Source: VGRF01 sp964460485
Lineage (GTDB): Bacteria; Myxococcota_A; UBA9160; UBA6930
Direction: 5' to 3'
DNA length: 15,109 nucleotides
Assembly: GCA_964460485.1 (NCBI GenBank)
Contig: CAYWRY010000103.1
Span: 1-15,109 of the forward strand
The notes below the pieces were generated by a model. That model saw only the letters and a program-made list of their open reading frames with translations, did not search any database and was not told where the DNA came from. This document shows positions 1 through 7,229 of this stretch, in pieces; position 1 is the stretch's first letter; each line of letters begins with the position of its first letter. The position numbers and the translations under genes are program-made.

Positions 1-188
1 TTGCCACGAGGCGTGCGATGGCTGTGCTCCGGTCGCGCCCTGCGCTGCGCCCCCCACCCCGCCCGCCCCTCGCGCCGACGGCGCTCGGCGTTCGGCCTCG
101 CCGTTGGAAGAGGGGAGGGAAGAGAAGAGCGCCATCGAAGACTCGGCGCGGAGGGGGAGTACGCTGCTTGGTGTAGGAGAGCTGGGCG
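1..188. other. Non-coding leader upstream of acyl-CoA dehydrogenase
   Basis: I see no convincing gene here. Open frames exist but have the Arg/Ser-rich composition typical of out-of-frame GC-rich DNA. A small inverted repeat (left arm 73-78, right arm 85-90, 6-nt loop) could be the remnant terminator of a gene left of the window, but no T-run follows. A purine-rich stretch at about 107-131 has no recognisable role. A ribosome-binding-like GGAG lies near 175-178, just before the ATG at 189. No clear -35/-10 promoter pair is visible. Confidence 0.4.
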
Positions 189-1355
189 ATGGATTTCACG
201 TTCGGGGCGGAGCTCGAGTCGATTCGCGTCGAGGCGAAGCGGCTGTGCGAGGCGTTCGACGACGAGTACTGGAGCGCGAGGGACGAGGCGCACGAGTTTC
301 CTTGGGAGTTCTATCGGGCGTTCGCGGAGAACGGGTGGATCGGGATTCTCGTGCCGGAGGCGTACGGCGGCGCGGGGCTGGGAGTCCTGCACGCGGCGGT
401 GCTGCTGAACACGGTGGCGAACAGCGCGGGAGCGCAGAACGCGGCGTCGGCGCTGCATCTGTCGATCTTCGGCATGGGGCCGGTGATCCATCACGGCAGC
501 GAGGAGCTGAAACGGCGCACGCTGCCGCCCACGGCGACGGGCGAGCTGCACGTTTCGTTCGGCGTGACCGAGGACGACGCGGGGACGGATACGAGCCGGA
601 TCCGAACGTTCGCGCGCCGCGCCGGCGACGGCTTTCTCGTGAGCGGCAAGAAGGTGTGGAACTCGAAGGCGCAGCAGGCGCAGAAGATCCTGCTGCTGGC
701 GCGCACGACGCCGCGCGAGGAGTGCAAGCGTCCGCTCGACGGCATGACGCTGTTCCTCGCGGACCTCGATCCGAAGCACGTCGAGATCCGCCCGATTCCG
801 AAGCTGGGCCGCAACGCCGTGAACTCGAACGAGGTCTACATCCAGGACTTGCCCGTCGCGGCGAGCGACGTGGTCGGCGAGGTGGGACGCGGCTTCCATT
901 GTCTGCTCGACGGCCTCAACCCCGAGCGCATTGTGATCGCCGCCGAAGCGGCGGGCATCGGCCGGCGCGCGCTCGAGGTGGCGACGCGCTACGCGAAGGG
1001 TCGCATCGTGTTCGATCGCCCGATCGGCCAGAACCAGGCGATCGCGCACCCTCTCGCCGAATGCCTGTCGGAGCTCGAAGCCGCCGACTTGTTGTGGCAG
1101 AAGGCGGCCTGGGCTTACGACGCGAGGCAGCCCGCCGGCCCGCTCGCGAACATGGCGAAGCTGCGCGCGAGCGAGGCGGGTTTCAAGGCCTGCGACGCCG
1201 CGCTCCAGACGCTCGGCGGCTTCGGCTACGCGCGCGAGTTCCACGTCGAGCGCTACTGGCGAGAGAGTCGGTTGGCGAGGATCGCGCCGATCTCGAACGA
1301 GATGGTGAGGAACTTCATCGCGGAGCACGTGCTGGGGCTGCCGCGGGCGTACTGA
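189..1355 (+). CDS. Acyl-CoA dehydrogenase family protein
   Basis: A 388-residue flavoprotein of the acyl-CoA dehydrogenase family, predicted to oxidise an acyl-CoA to its 2,3-enoyl-CoA with FAD, passing electrons to ETF in the cytoplasm. The three-part layout is complete: an N-terminal helical domain (about 1-120), a middle beta domain with the FAD/substrate motif VSFGVTEDDAGTD (122-134) and VWNSKA (156-161), and a C-terminal helical domain with the GRIVFDRPIGQNQAI stretch (271-285) and QTLGGFGY (340-347). Length is normal. The usual catalytic Glu of the YEGT loop is absent; the equivalent stretch reads RIAPISNEM (364-372). A Glu at 246 in PERIVIA sits where isovaleryl-CoA and long-chain dehydrogenases carry their base, so activity is plausible. 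The ATG at 189 follows a GGAG and gives a family-typical N-terminus. It converges on the LLM oxidoreductase. The substrate is unknown. Confidence 0.93.
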   Translation: MDFTFGAELESIRVEAKRLCEAFDDEYWSARDEAHEFPWEFYRAFAENGWIGILVPEAYGGAGLGVLHAAVLLNTVANSAGAQNAASALHLSIFGMGPVIHHGSEELKRRTLPPTATGELHVSFGVTEDDAGTDTSRIRTFARRAGDGFLVSGKKVWNSKAQQAQKILLLARTTPREECKRPLDGMTLFLADLDPKHVEIRPIPKLGRNAVNSNEVYIQDLPVAASDVVGEVGRGFHCLLDGLNPERIVIAAEAAGIGRRALEVATRYAKGRIVFDRPIGQNQAIAHPLAECLSELEAADLLWQKAAWAYDARQPAGPLANMAKLRASEAGFKACDAALQTLGGFGYAREFHVERYWRESRLARIAPISNEMVRNFIAEHVLGLPRAY

Positions 1356-1393
1356 CCGGACTCTTTCCGCCGGAACCACTGAGCGCGGATGAC

Positions 1394-1413
1394 GGGGCCG
1401 GGCGGGCGGCCCC
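1394..1413. terminator. Candidate bidirectional terminator hairpin
   Basis: A perfect 7-bp GC stem (1394-1400 with 1407-1413, 6-nt loop) lies in the 66-bp gap between two convergent genes. A flanking pair, AGCGC at 1382-1386 and GCGCT at 1415-1419, could extend the structure around an unpaired section. No T-run follows on either strand, so intrinsic termination would be imperfect. Its position between convergent stop codons is the main support. Confidence 0.45.
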
Positions 1414-1421
1414 AGCGCTTC

Positions 1422-2426
1422 TCAGGCGTAGAGCGTCTCCGCGATCCTCGCTTCGTACGCCCTGCGCGCGTCGCCGGGGACGGGCGGAGGCTGGAGGCAG
1501 AGCGAGTCGGCAATCTCCGTTAGCGGGCGAAGCTGCGCCGCAACGTCGCCCGGTGTGCCGCACACGACGAATGTGCGCGCCATCTCGTCGGGCACGAGGT
1601 CGACGAGGTCGCGGCGCCCTGCGGCCGCGCCGGCGGCGAGCGCGCGGGCCTGCTCGCCGTAGCCGTGGGCTGCGAAGTAGCTCTCGTACTGCGCGATCGC
1701 GCCGTACAGCGCGACGTGCGCCTTCGCGTCGCGCAACGACTCGCGCGCGTCGGGATTCGGGGCCACCACCTGCCAGAGGTTCACCTCCGCCTGCCGCCGC
1801 TCCCGGCCCGAGGCGCGCAGCGCCTCCGCCCATGGCCCCGTCACCTGATTGGCCGCCCAGCGCGGCGACCAGGACGGATGCCCGATCAGGCCGTCGGCCA
1901 GCGCGCCGGCCACGCGCACGAGCGGCTCGCGCAGCGCGGCGACCCACACCGGGAGGTTGGGGCGCAGCGGCTTGGCCAGGGCGAGGCGCGAGAAGTCGAG
2001 GCGCCAGAAGTTGCCGTCGAAGCGCCCTTGCTTTCGCGCGTCGCCGGAGAGGACGAGCTTCACGATGCGCACGGCCTCGGCCATGCGCGCCACCGGATGC
2101 GCGTAGTCGCTGCCGTAGTGCTCGGCGTGCGCGGAGGCGACGCCGGTGCCCAGCCCGAGCGTGAAGCGCCCCTCGCTCAGCCGGTCGAGGTCGAGGGCGG
2201 CGAGCGCAGTCTCGAGCGGCGAGCGCGTGAAGGCGAGCGCGATGCCGGTGGCGAGGCGGATGCGCGAAGTCGTCGCTGCGGCGGCGCCGAGGGGCACCCA
2301 CGGGTTCGATGCGAGCTGGATCGAGAACACGCCCTCGAGCCCGCGCTCCTCGGCTTCGCGCGCCGCCTGCGCGACTCGAGCCGCCGAGCGCGACGGCGCG
2401 AGCATCGTCCAGAAGCGTTTCGTCAT
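1422..2426 (-). CDS. LLM class flavin-dependent oxidoreductase
   Basis: A 334-residue bacterial-luciferase-like (LLM) TIM-barrel oxidoreductase, using FMN or F420 as the reduced flavin cofactor. Family features are the early strand and helix with REAEERGLEGVFS, the RIRLATGIALAFTRSPLETA region (about 55-75), and the RLSEGRFTLGLGTG block that follows. Later come NLPVWVAAL and, near the C-terminus, TFVVCGTPGDVAAQL, typical of this family. The open frame extends upstream to 2666, but the ATG at 2426 is chosen because a GGAGGG (2431-2436) precedes it by four bases and the family N-terminus begins there; the longer extension is Arg-rich and overlaps the amidohydrolase. It lies 29 bp downstream of the amidohydrolase on the same strand, so the two are probably co-transcribed. 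The cofactor (FMN or F420) and substrate cannot be decided from sequence alone. Confidence 0.92.
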   Translation of the reverse strand: MTKRFWTMLAPSRSAARVAQAAREAEERGLEGVFSIQLASNPWVPLGAAAATTSRIRLATGIALAFTRSPLETALAALDLDRLSEGRFTLGLGTGVASAHAEHYGSDYAHPVARMAEAVRIVKLVLSGDARKQGRFDGNFWRLDFSRLALAKPLRPNLPVWVAALREPLVRVAGALADGLIGHPSWSPRWAANQVTGPWAEALRASGRERRQAEVNLWQVVAPNPDARESLRDAKAHVALYGAIAQYESYFAAHGYGEQARALAAGAAAGRRDLVDLVPDEMARTFVVCGTPGDVAAQLRPLTEIADSLCLQPPPVPGDARRAYEARIAETLYA

Positions 2427-2455
2427 CGTGCCCTCCGCTCGCCGCAGCGGGAACA

Positions 2456-3601
2456 CTAGAGCTTGTAGATGCGCCGCACGTTGCCGCCGAGCACCTTCGC
2501 GCGCGTCTCCGGCGAGAGACCGGCGACGAGGTTCTCGAGGTCCGGCACCCAGGTGTGCGGGTGGTCGGGATGCGGATAGTCGGTGGCCCACATGAACACG
2601 TCGGCGCCGACGTGGTCGAAGGTCAGGGGCGCCGCGGTTTCGTCGGGGTCGCCCGAGATGAAGCACTGGCGCCGGAAGTACTCCGTCGGCGTCGGCCGCT
2701 TACCCGAGCTGCCGCGCCCCATCGCGAACTGCAGCGCCTCGACGCGGTCGAGCATCGCACCCAGCCAGCCCGAACCGGCCTCCAGCACGCCGAGCCGCAG
2801 CGTCGGGAAGCGGTCGAGCGTGCCGAGCACGAAGAACGAGAACAGCGCCTCCTGCACGAGCCCGCGCAGGCGGATCAGGTCCGCGATGCCGCGCCGCGGC
2901 GCGGGCCAGTCGAAGTTGCCCGGCTGCGTCTCGAGCGGCGTGAAGGTGGGGTGGATCGCGAGCGGCACGTCGAGCTCCACGCACTTGCGGAACAGCACGT
3001 CGTGCTTCCCGTGTCCGTGGGGCACGCGCAGATGATTGAACGGGTTGACCCACGCGCCCTTGCAGCCGTCTCTCACCGCGCGCTCGAGCTCGGTCGCCGA
3101 GCCCTCGGGATCGAGCAGCGTGAGCTGCGCGATCGGCACGAGGCGCCCCTGCGTGTCGCGGCACAGATCCGCGATCCAGCGGTTGTAGGCGCGCGCGTAG
3201 GCGAGGCTCAGCTCGGGGTCCGTGAGCTCGCACTCCCAGAGCAGCCCGAGCGTCGGGTAGAGCAGCGCCTTCTCGAGATTCTCCTTGTCCAGCAGATCGA
3301 CGCGCTGCTTCGCGTCTGCGGCGCCGTACGGGAAGTTCTCCGCGTAGCGGCGTTCCGGGCGCGGCGTCATGTCCTCCTCGCCCATCGCGCCGAGCAAGCC
3401 GAGCGAGCCACGCCGCGAGCGCACGCTCGGCCGGCCGGCGATCTCGAGGTACTCGAAGCCGTCGCCGTCGACGCGGATGCGCAGCGCGAGCGGCCGGTAC
3501 TTCGCCTCGAGATGGGTCTCCCAGAGATCGGGCGGCTCGAGCACGTGGCCGTCCGCGTCGATCGTGCCCGAGTAGGGAAAGCGCTTGATCTCGTAGGCCA
3601 T
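2456..3601 (-). CDS. Amidohydrolase family protein (amidohydrolase-2 type)
   Basis: A 381-residue metal-dependent hydrolase or decarboxylase of the amidohydrolase-2 family (the group containing ACMSD and gamma-resorcylate decarboxylase). Visible motifs are the first-strand IDADGHVLEP (14-23), an internal LAIHPTFTP carrying a metal-type His, the conserved FISGDPDE, and WATDYPHPDHP near the C-terminus with the catalytic-type Asp. The chain ends with the usual GGNVRRIYKL helix. The first-strand motif reads D-x-D-x-H rather than the H-x-H of classical members, a variant I associate with a large, mostly uncharacterised subgroup. The ATG at 3601 is preceded by GGAGGAG (3607-3613) five bases upstream. 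It is first in a two-gene operon with the LLM oxidoreductase and divergent from the TonB receptor, which suggests a role in degrading an imported ring compound or ester. The substrate is unknown. Confidence 0.92.
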   Translation of the reverse strand: MAYEIKRFPYSGTIDADGHVLEPPDLWETHLEAKYRPLALRIRVDGDGFEYLEIAGRPSVRSRRGSLGLLGAMGEEDMTPRPERRYAENFPYGAADAKQRVDLLDKENLEKALLYPTLGLLWECELTDPELSLAYARAYNRWIADLCRDTQGRLVPIAQLTLLDPEGSATELERAVRDGCKGAWVNPFNHLRVPHGHGKHDVLFRKCVELDVPLAIHPTFTPLETQPGNFDWPAPRRGIADLIRLRGLVQEALFSFFVLGTLDRFPTLRLGVLEAGSGWLGAMLDRVEALQFAMGRGSSGKRPTPTEYFRRQCFISGDPDETAAPLTFDHVGADVFMWATDYPHPDHPHTWVPDLENLVAGLSPETRAKVLGGNVRRIYKL

Positions 3602-3759
3602 GGCGGCTCCTCCCGACGAGAACGGCACGCTATCGCGATGGCGTCTGGCGACTGCGACCTGGTGCGCAGAACCGCGAATGGGTTCAGCTTGCGCAGCCTT
3701 TCGGGTTGATTCCAGCGCAATCTCGGAACAGACTGGCCGGCGAGACACAGGAGGCCCCA
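3602..3759. promoter_or_regulatory. Divergent promoter region, amidohydrolase / TonB receptor
   Basis: This 158-bp gap separates two divergent genes and must hold promoters for both. It carries the two Shine-Dalgarno sites (GGAGGAG on the minus strand at 3607-3613; AGGAGG on the plus strand at 3749-3754) and the palindrome at 3627-3644. I see no strong sigma-70 consensus pair on either strand, as is common in very GC-rich genomes. No coding sequence is supported here. Confidence 0.55.
3627..3644. promoter_or_regulatory. 18-bp near-perfect palindrome, candidate operator
   Basis: The sequence ACGCTATCGCGATGGCGT reads the same on both strands except for one mismatched pair (T at 3631 against G at 3640). 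It lies 26 bp upstream of the amidohydrolase start, inside the divergent intergenic region, where a dimeric repressor or activator would be expected to bind. No regulator gene is present in the window. GC-rich DNA yields short palindromes by chance, but 17 or 18 matching positions in a promoter region is more than usual. Confidence 0.4.
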
Positions 3760-6171
3760 ATGCGCCGGTTCGTCTCGATCTCGACGTTCGCGTGGATCGC
3801 GGTCGCCAACGCGGCCGCCGCCCAGGAGCCCGACGCCCCCGCACCGCCGGCCACGTCGGGCGGAATCGAAGAGATCGTGATCACCGCCGAGAAGCGCGAG
3901 ACGTCCCTTCAGGACACGCCGATCGCGGTCACCGCGATCACCAGCGACGCGATCGAGGAGCAGGGCCTCGAGGACTTCAACGACGTCCAGTTCGTGGCGC
4001 CCGCGATCGTCTACGGCGAGATCGCCGACATGGCGCAGATCACCATGCGCGGCATCGGCGTCGACATCTCCACCATCGACGCGGAGCCCGGCGTCGCCCT
4101 CCATCAGGACGGCGTGTACCGCGGCGGCCTCACCTCCTCGTCCGCGCTGTTCTTCGACGCCGAGCGCGTCGAAGTGCTGCGCGGCCCGCAGGGCACGCTG
4201 TACGGACGCAACTCGACGGGCGGCAGCTTGAACGTGATCACGAAGCTGCCGGGCGAGACGCTCGGCTTCGACGCGAGCGTCCTGTACGGCGACTACAGCC
4301 GCTGGCGCGCGCAGGCCTTCGCCGACGTGCCGGTGATCGACGGCATCCTCGCGCTGCGCGGCGGCTTCGCCTACGACTCGCGCGGCGGGTACACGGAGAA
4401 CACGTTCACGGGCCGTCAGGAAGACGACGCGCGCTACCGGCAGGCCAAGCTCGCCGCGCTGCTCACGCCGACGGAGGACCTCGAGGTCGCGCTGCGCTTC
4501 GGCTGGCTGCGCAGCGACGTGGGCGGCGCGCCGTTCATCAAGACCGCCGATCACCCCGTGTCGAGCTCGGCCTACATCAGCGGCTCGAACCCCGGCGGGA
4601 TCCTGTCATTCCCGGGCGTGTGCGACGCCGTGCTCACGTGCGTGCAGGAGTACGGCCTCGTGCTCTCGCCACCCGGCTTCCCGACCGGCAACCCGCGCAA
4701 GGTGAACTACGAGGGCGACCAGAACTACCACCGCGACAACTGGGACCTGAACGCGACCGTGAGCTGGAACGTGGCGGAGGACGTCACGCTGAAGTGGATC
4801 TCGTCCTATCTCGACCTCGCGCAGGACCTCGATCCATTCAACAACGACGGCATCCCGATCCAGCTGCTGGTGGGCGACTACGAGCAGTCGAACGAGGAGT
4901 GGTCGCAGGAGATCGACGTCACGGGCTCCGCGTTCGGCGAGCGCCTCGATTGGCTCTTCGGCTTCTTCTACTACGACTCGCAAATTTCCGAGGAGTACCG
5001 CTACACGCTGCCGGCGCTGCAGGCGACCTACGAGTCGCTGTTCGGCATCTGCGCCGTCATCGACATCAACGGATTCTGCGCCGGAGCGCCGCTGCCGGTC
5101 GGAATCCTCGCGCTGCCTCCGTTCGCGAACCCCGTCACCGGCGTGAAGCTCGACGGCCAACCGAGCGCGGTGCCGTTCCTCGAGTTCAGACTCGACCAGG
5201 ACCTCACCTCGTGGGCGCTGTTCACGCAGCAGACGTTCCACGTGAGCGAGGCGATCCGCGTGACCGGCGGGTTCCGTTGGACGAAGGACCGCAAGATCGA
5301 CGTGCACTCGCAGGTGCTGAATCTCTCGCCCGTGCCTGCTGGATGCCGCGACAACCGCGCGGAAGAGTCCTGGAGCGAGCCGACAGGGAAGCTCGGCGTC
5401 GACGCCGATCTCGGCGAGGAGACGCTCGTGTACGCGACCTTCTCGCGCGGCTTCAAGGCCGGAGGGTACAACGTCGGAACCTGCGACAACACCTACGACC
5501 CCGAGTACGTGAACGCCTACGAGGCGGGCATCAAGACGCGGCTCCTCGACAACACGCTCCAGCTCAACGTCTCGACCTTCTACAACGACTACGAGGACCT
5601 CCAGGTCCGCAAGTTCATCAACAACGCCGCGGAGGTCTCGAACGCCGCGACGGCGACGAACTACGGCGTCGAGGTCGAGCTGTTGTGGCTCCCGGTCGAC
5701 GCCCTTCGCATCGAGTCGTCGCTCTCCTGGCTGCACGCGCGCTTCGACGAGTACGACGACGTCGACCCGATCTTCCCGGAGCTCGGCTCACAAGATCTCT
5801 CGGACAACCACCTGCTGCGCGCACCCGACTGGAAATTCTCGCTGGCGGCCCAGTACACGGCAGATCTCGCTGGTGCCGGCGCCCTCACCCTGCGCGGCGA
5901 ATACGCACACACCGCCGAGCAGTTCCACACCGTGTTCAACAACGATTTCGGCGTCCAGGAGGCGTACGACATCGGAAACGTGCGCCTGATCTGGAACGCG
6001 CCCGACTCGTTGCTGCCGGGCCTCTCGGTGCAGGCGTTCCTCGAGAACATCAGCGACGTCGACTACGTGACGAACCACGCGCCGAACGCGACCACGGGCA
6101 GCACTCTCTCGACCTTCGGTCCGCCGCGCACCTGGGGCGTTCAGGTGAGGTACGCGTGGGAGGCGGAGTAG
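3760..6171 (+). CDS. TonB-dependent outer-membrane receptor
   Basis: An 803-residue TonB-dependent receptor: a 22-strand outer-membrane barrel with an N-terminal plug that imports a ligand using TonB/proton-motive energy. A signal peptide is clear (MRRF, hydrophobic core 5-17, Ala-rich cleavage region ending near AQ at 21-22). A TonB-box-like segment EEIVITAEKRE follows at 37-47, then the plug with VEVLRGPQGTLYGRNSTGG at about 137-155, then the barrel with alternating aromatic strands and TFSRGFKAGGYN. The C-terminus, WGVQVRYAWEAE, lacks the usual terminal aromatic residue. The ATG at 3760 is chosen over an upstream in-frame ATG at 3706 because AGGAGG (3749-3754) precedes it and it begins the signal peptide. 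The style is that of sphingomonad and caulobacter-type receptors often linked to hydrophobic or plant-derived substrates rather than proven siderophores. The ligand is unknown. Confidence 0.95.
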   Translation: MRRFVSISTFAWIAVANAAAAQEPDAPAPPATSGGIEEIVITAEKRETSLQDTPIAVTAITSDAIEEQGLEDFNDVQFVAPAIVYGEIADMAQITMRGIGVDISTIDAEPGVALHQDGVYRGGLTSSSALFFDAERVEVLRGPQGTLYGRNSTGGSLNVITKLPGETLGFDASVLYGDYSRWRAQAFADVPVIDGILALRGGFAYDSRGGYTENTFTGRQEDDARYRQAKLAALLTPTEDLEVALRFGWLRSDVGGAPFIKTADHPVSSSAYISGSNPGGILSFPGVCDAVLTCVQEYGLVLSPPGFPTGNPRKVNYEGDQNYHRDNWDLNATVSWNVAEDVTLKWISSYLDLAQDLDPFNNDGIPIQLLVGDYEQSNEEWSQEIDVTGSAFGERLDWLFGFFYYDSQISEEYRYTLPALQATYESLFGICAVIDINGFCAGAPLPVGILALPPFANPVTGVKLDGQPSAVPFLEFRLDQDLTSWALFTQQTFHVSEAIRVTGGFRWTKDRKIDVHSQVLNLSPVPAGCRDNRAEESWSEPTGKLGVDADLGEETLVYATFSRGFKAGGYNVGTCDNTYDPEYVNAYEAGIKTRLLDNTLQLNVSTFYNDYEDLQVRKFINNAAEVSNAATATNYGVEVELLWLPVDALRIESSLSWLHARFDEYDDVDPIFPELGSQDLSDNHLLRAPDWKFSLAAQYTADLAGAGALTLRGEYAHTAEQFHTVFNNDFGVQEAYDIGNVRLIWNAPDSLLPGLSVQAFLENISDVDYVTNHAPNATTGSTLSTFGPPRTWGVQVRYAWEAE

Positions 6172-6246
6172 GAGTCTCGCGCGGGGTGCCGCTCGAGAGT
6201 GGGCGCGGGGTCCGCGCGTTGCGGCGAGACGCCTGGGCGGGGACGG

Positions 6247-6280
6247 CGCCGCCAGCGCGCTTCGAGCCGCGCCGGCGGCG
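6247..6280. terminator. Candidate bidirectional terminator hairpin
   Basis: The 210-bp gap between the convergent TonB receptor and SDR genes contains a 7-bp perfect stem (6247-6253 with 6274-6280), with an inner GCGC/GCGC pairing (6257-6260 with 6269-6272) after a small internal loop and an 8-nt apical loop. It lacks a T-run. The rest of the gap (6172-6381) shows no gene that I can support. Confidence 0.4.
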
Positions 6281-6381
6281 TTGCGCGCAGGGTTGCCCGG
6301 TCGGGCGGCGAGGAGTGCGCGCGCGGATCGCGCAACGAAGACTCGCGCGAAGAGAGGGCGAAGAGGGGAGCGTGGCGCGAG

Positions 6382-7185
6382 CTACATCTTGAAGTGATCG
6401 CGGATCAACGCGAGCAGAGCGCGGTCCGGCAGCAGGCGCTTGCCGAGGGGCACGAGGATCGAGTCGGCGCCGACCGCGTAGCGGATGCGGGGGCGGCTCG
6501 CGCCGAGCGCGTGTTCGATGGCGCGCGCGACGACCTCGGGGCCCGGTGCCTTGGGCAAGAGCTCGCGGATCGTGCGCTCGGTGTTCGCGATGGGCGCGCC
6601 GTAGGCGCTCGCGGCCGTGGCGCCGCCCCAATCGGTGGCGTCGTTGAACGGCGTCGCGACGTCGCCGGGCTCGATCAGCGCCACGTGAATGCCCAGCGCG
6701 CGCACCTCGTTGTGGAGCGCGAGCGTCAGCGCGTCGACGGCGCCCTTGGTCGCCGAGTAGTGCGCCTGGAACGGGATCGGCGCGCGGCCTGCGAGCGAGC
6801 CGACGATGGCAATGCGGCCCGCCTTCGCGGAGCGCATCGGCGGCAGCACCGCGCGCAGCGTGTGGAGCACGCCGAACACGTTCGTCTCGAATTGCGCGCG
6901 CGCCCGCGCCATGGGCGTCTCTTCGACGCTGCCGAAGATGCCGAAGCCCGCGTTGCACACGGCGCCGTAGAGGCCGCCCTCGCTGTCGAGTAGGCGCTGC
7001 ACGGCGCGCTGCACCGAGGCCTCGTCGCGCACGTCGAGGGTGAGCCAGCGGATGCCGTTCGCGTCGGGGCGCGCGCTGCGGCTCGTGCCCCAGACGCGGA
7101 AGCCGCTCGCGGCGAGGCGCTGCGCGGCGGCGGCGCCGATACCCGAAGACGCGCCCGTGACGAGGACTGCCCGCGCGGCGCTCAT
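6382..7185 (-). CDS. Short-chain dehydrogenase/reductase (possible 3-ketosphinganine-type reductase)
   Basis: A 267-residue classical SDR with an NAD(P)-binding Rossmann fold. It has the cofactor motif TGASSGIG (10-17), CNAG (77-80), the structural Asn in TNVFG (101-105), the catalytic Ser 130 in VGSLAG, and Tyr143/Lys147 in YSATK, so the active site is intact. Arg and Ser residues after strand 2 (GTSRSAR, 33-39) favour NADP(H). It is the last gene of a minus-strand operon, 44 bp after the alpha-oxoamine synthase. In sphingolipid synthesis the ketone made by serine palmitoyltransferase is reduced by an SDR, so this gene is a good candidate for that step; the function is inferred from context. 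The ATG at 7185 sits directly before the Rossmann strand. No strong Shine-Dalgarno is visible, consistent with translation as part of an operon. Confidence 0.92.
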   Translation of the reverse strand: MSAARAVLVTGASSGIGAAAAQRLAASGFRVWGTSRSARPDANGIRWLTLDVRDEASVQRAVQRLLDSEGGLYGAVCNAGFGIFGSVEETPMARARAQFETNVFGVLHTLRAVLPPMRSAKAGRIAIVGSLAGRAPIPFQAHYSATKGAVDALTLALHNEVRALGIHVALIEPGDVATPFNDATDWGGATAASAYGAPIANTERTIRELLPKAPGPEVVARAIEHALGASRPRIRYAVGADSILVPLGKRLLPDRALLALIRDHFKM

Positions 7186-7229
7186 CGCCGGCCGTTCGCG
7201 TGGTGGGCTCGCAAGCGGCGCCCGGTCTC

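Noticed and set aside
107..131. Purine-rich stretch before the acyl-CoA dehydrogenase
   Set aside because: It resembles several unrelated G/A-rich runs in the window (for example near 6350-6370) and has no repeat structure or pairing partner.
104..2164. A 686-codon open frame on the plus strand crossing two real genes
   Set aside because: Composition is dominated by Arg, Ala, Gly and Pro with no family motifs. It is a shifted frame over the acyl-CoA dehydrogenase and antisense to the LLM oxidoreductase, both of which have clear family signatures.
2427..2666. N-terminal extension of the LLM oxidoreductase by 80 residues
   Set aside because: It overlaps the amidohydrolase coding region in another frame and is Arg-rich, while ATG 2426 has a GGAGGG site and starts the family fold.
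3600..6392. A 930-codon plus-strand frame over the TonB receptor
   Set aside because: It is a shifted frame of the receptor. The receptor frame has a signal peptide, plug and barrel motifs and an AGGAGG site; the long frame is Arg-rich without motifs.
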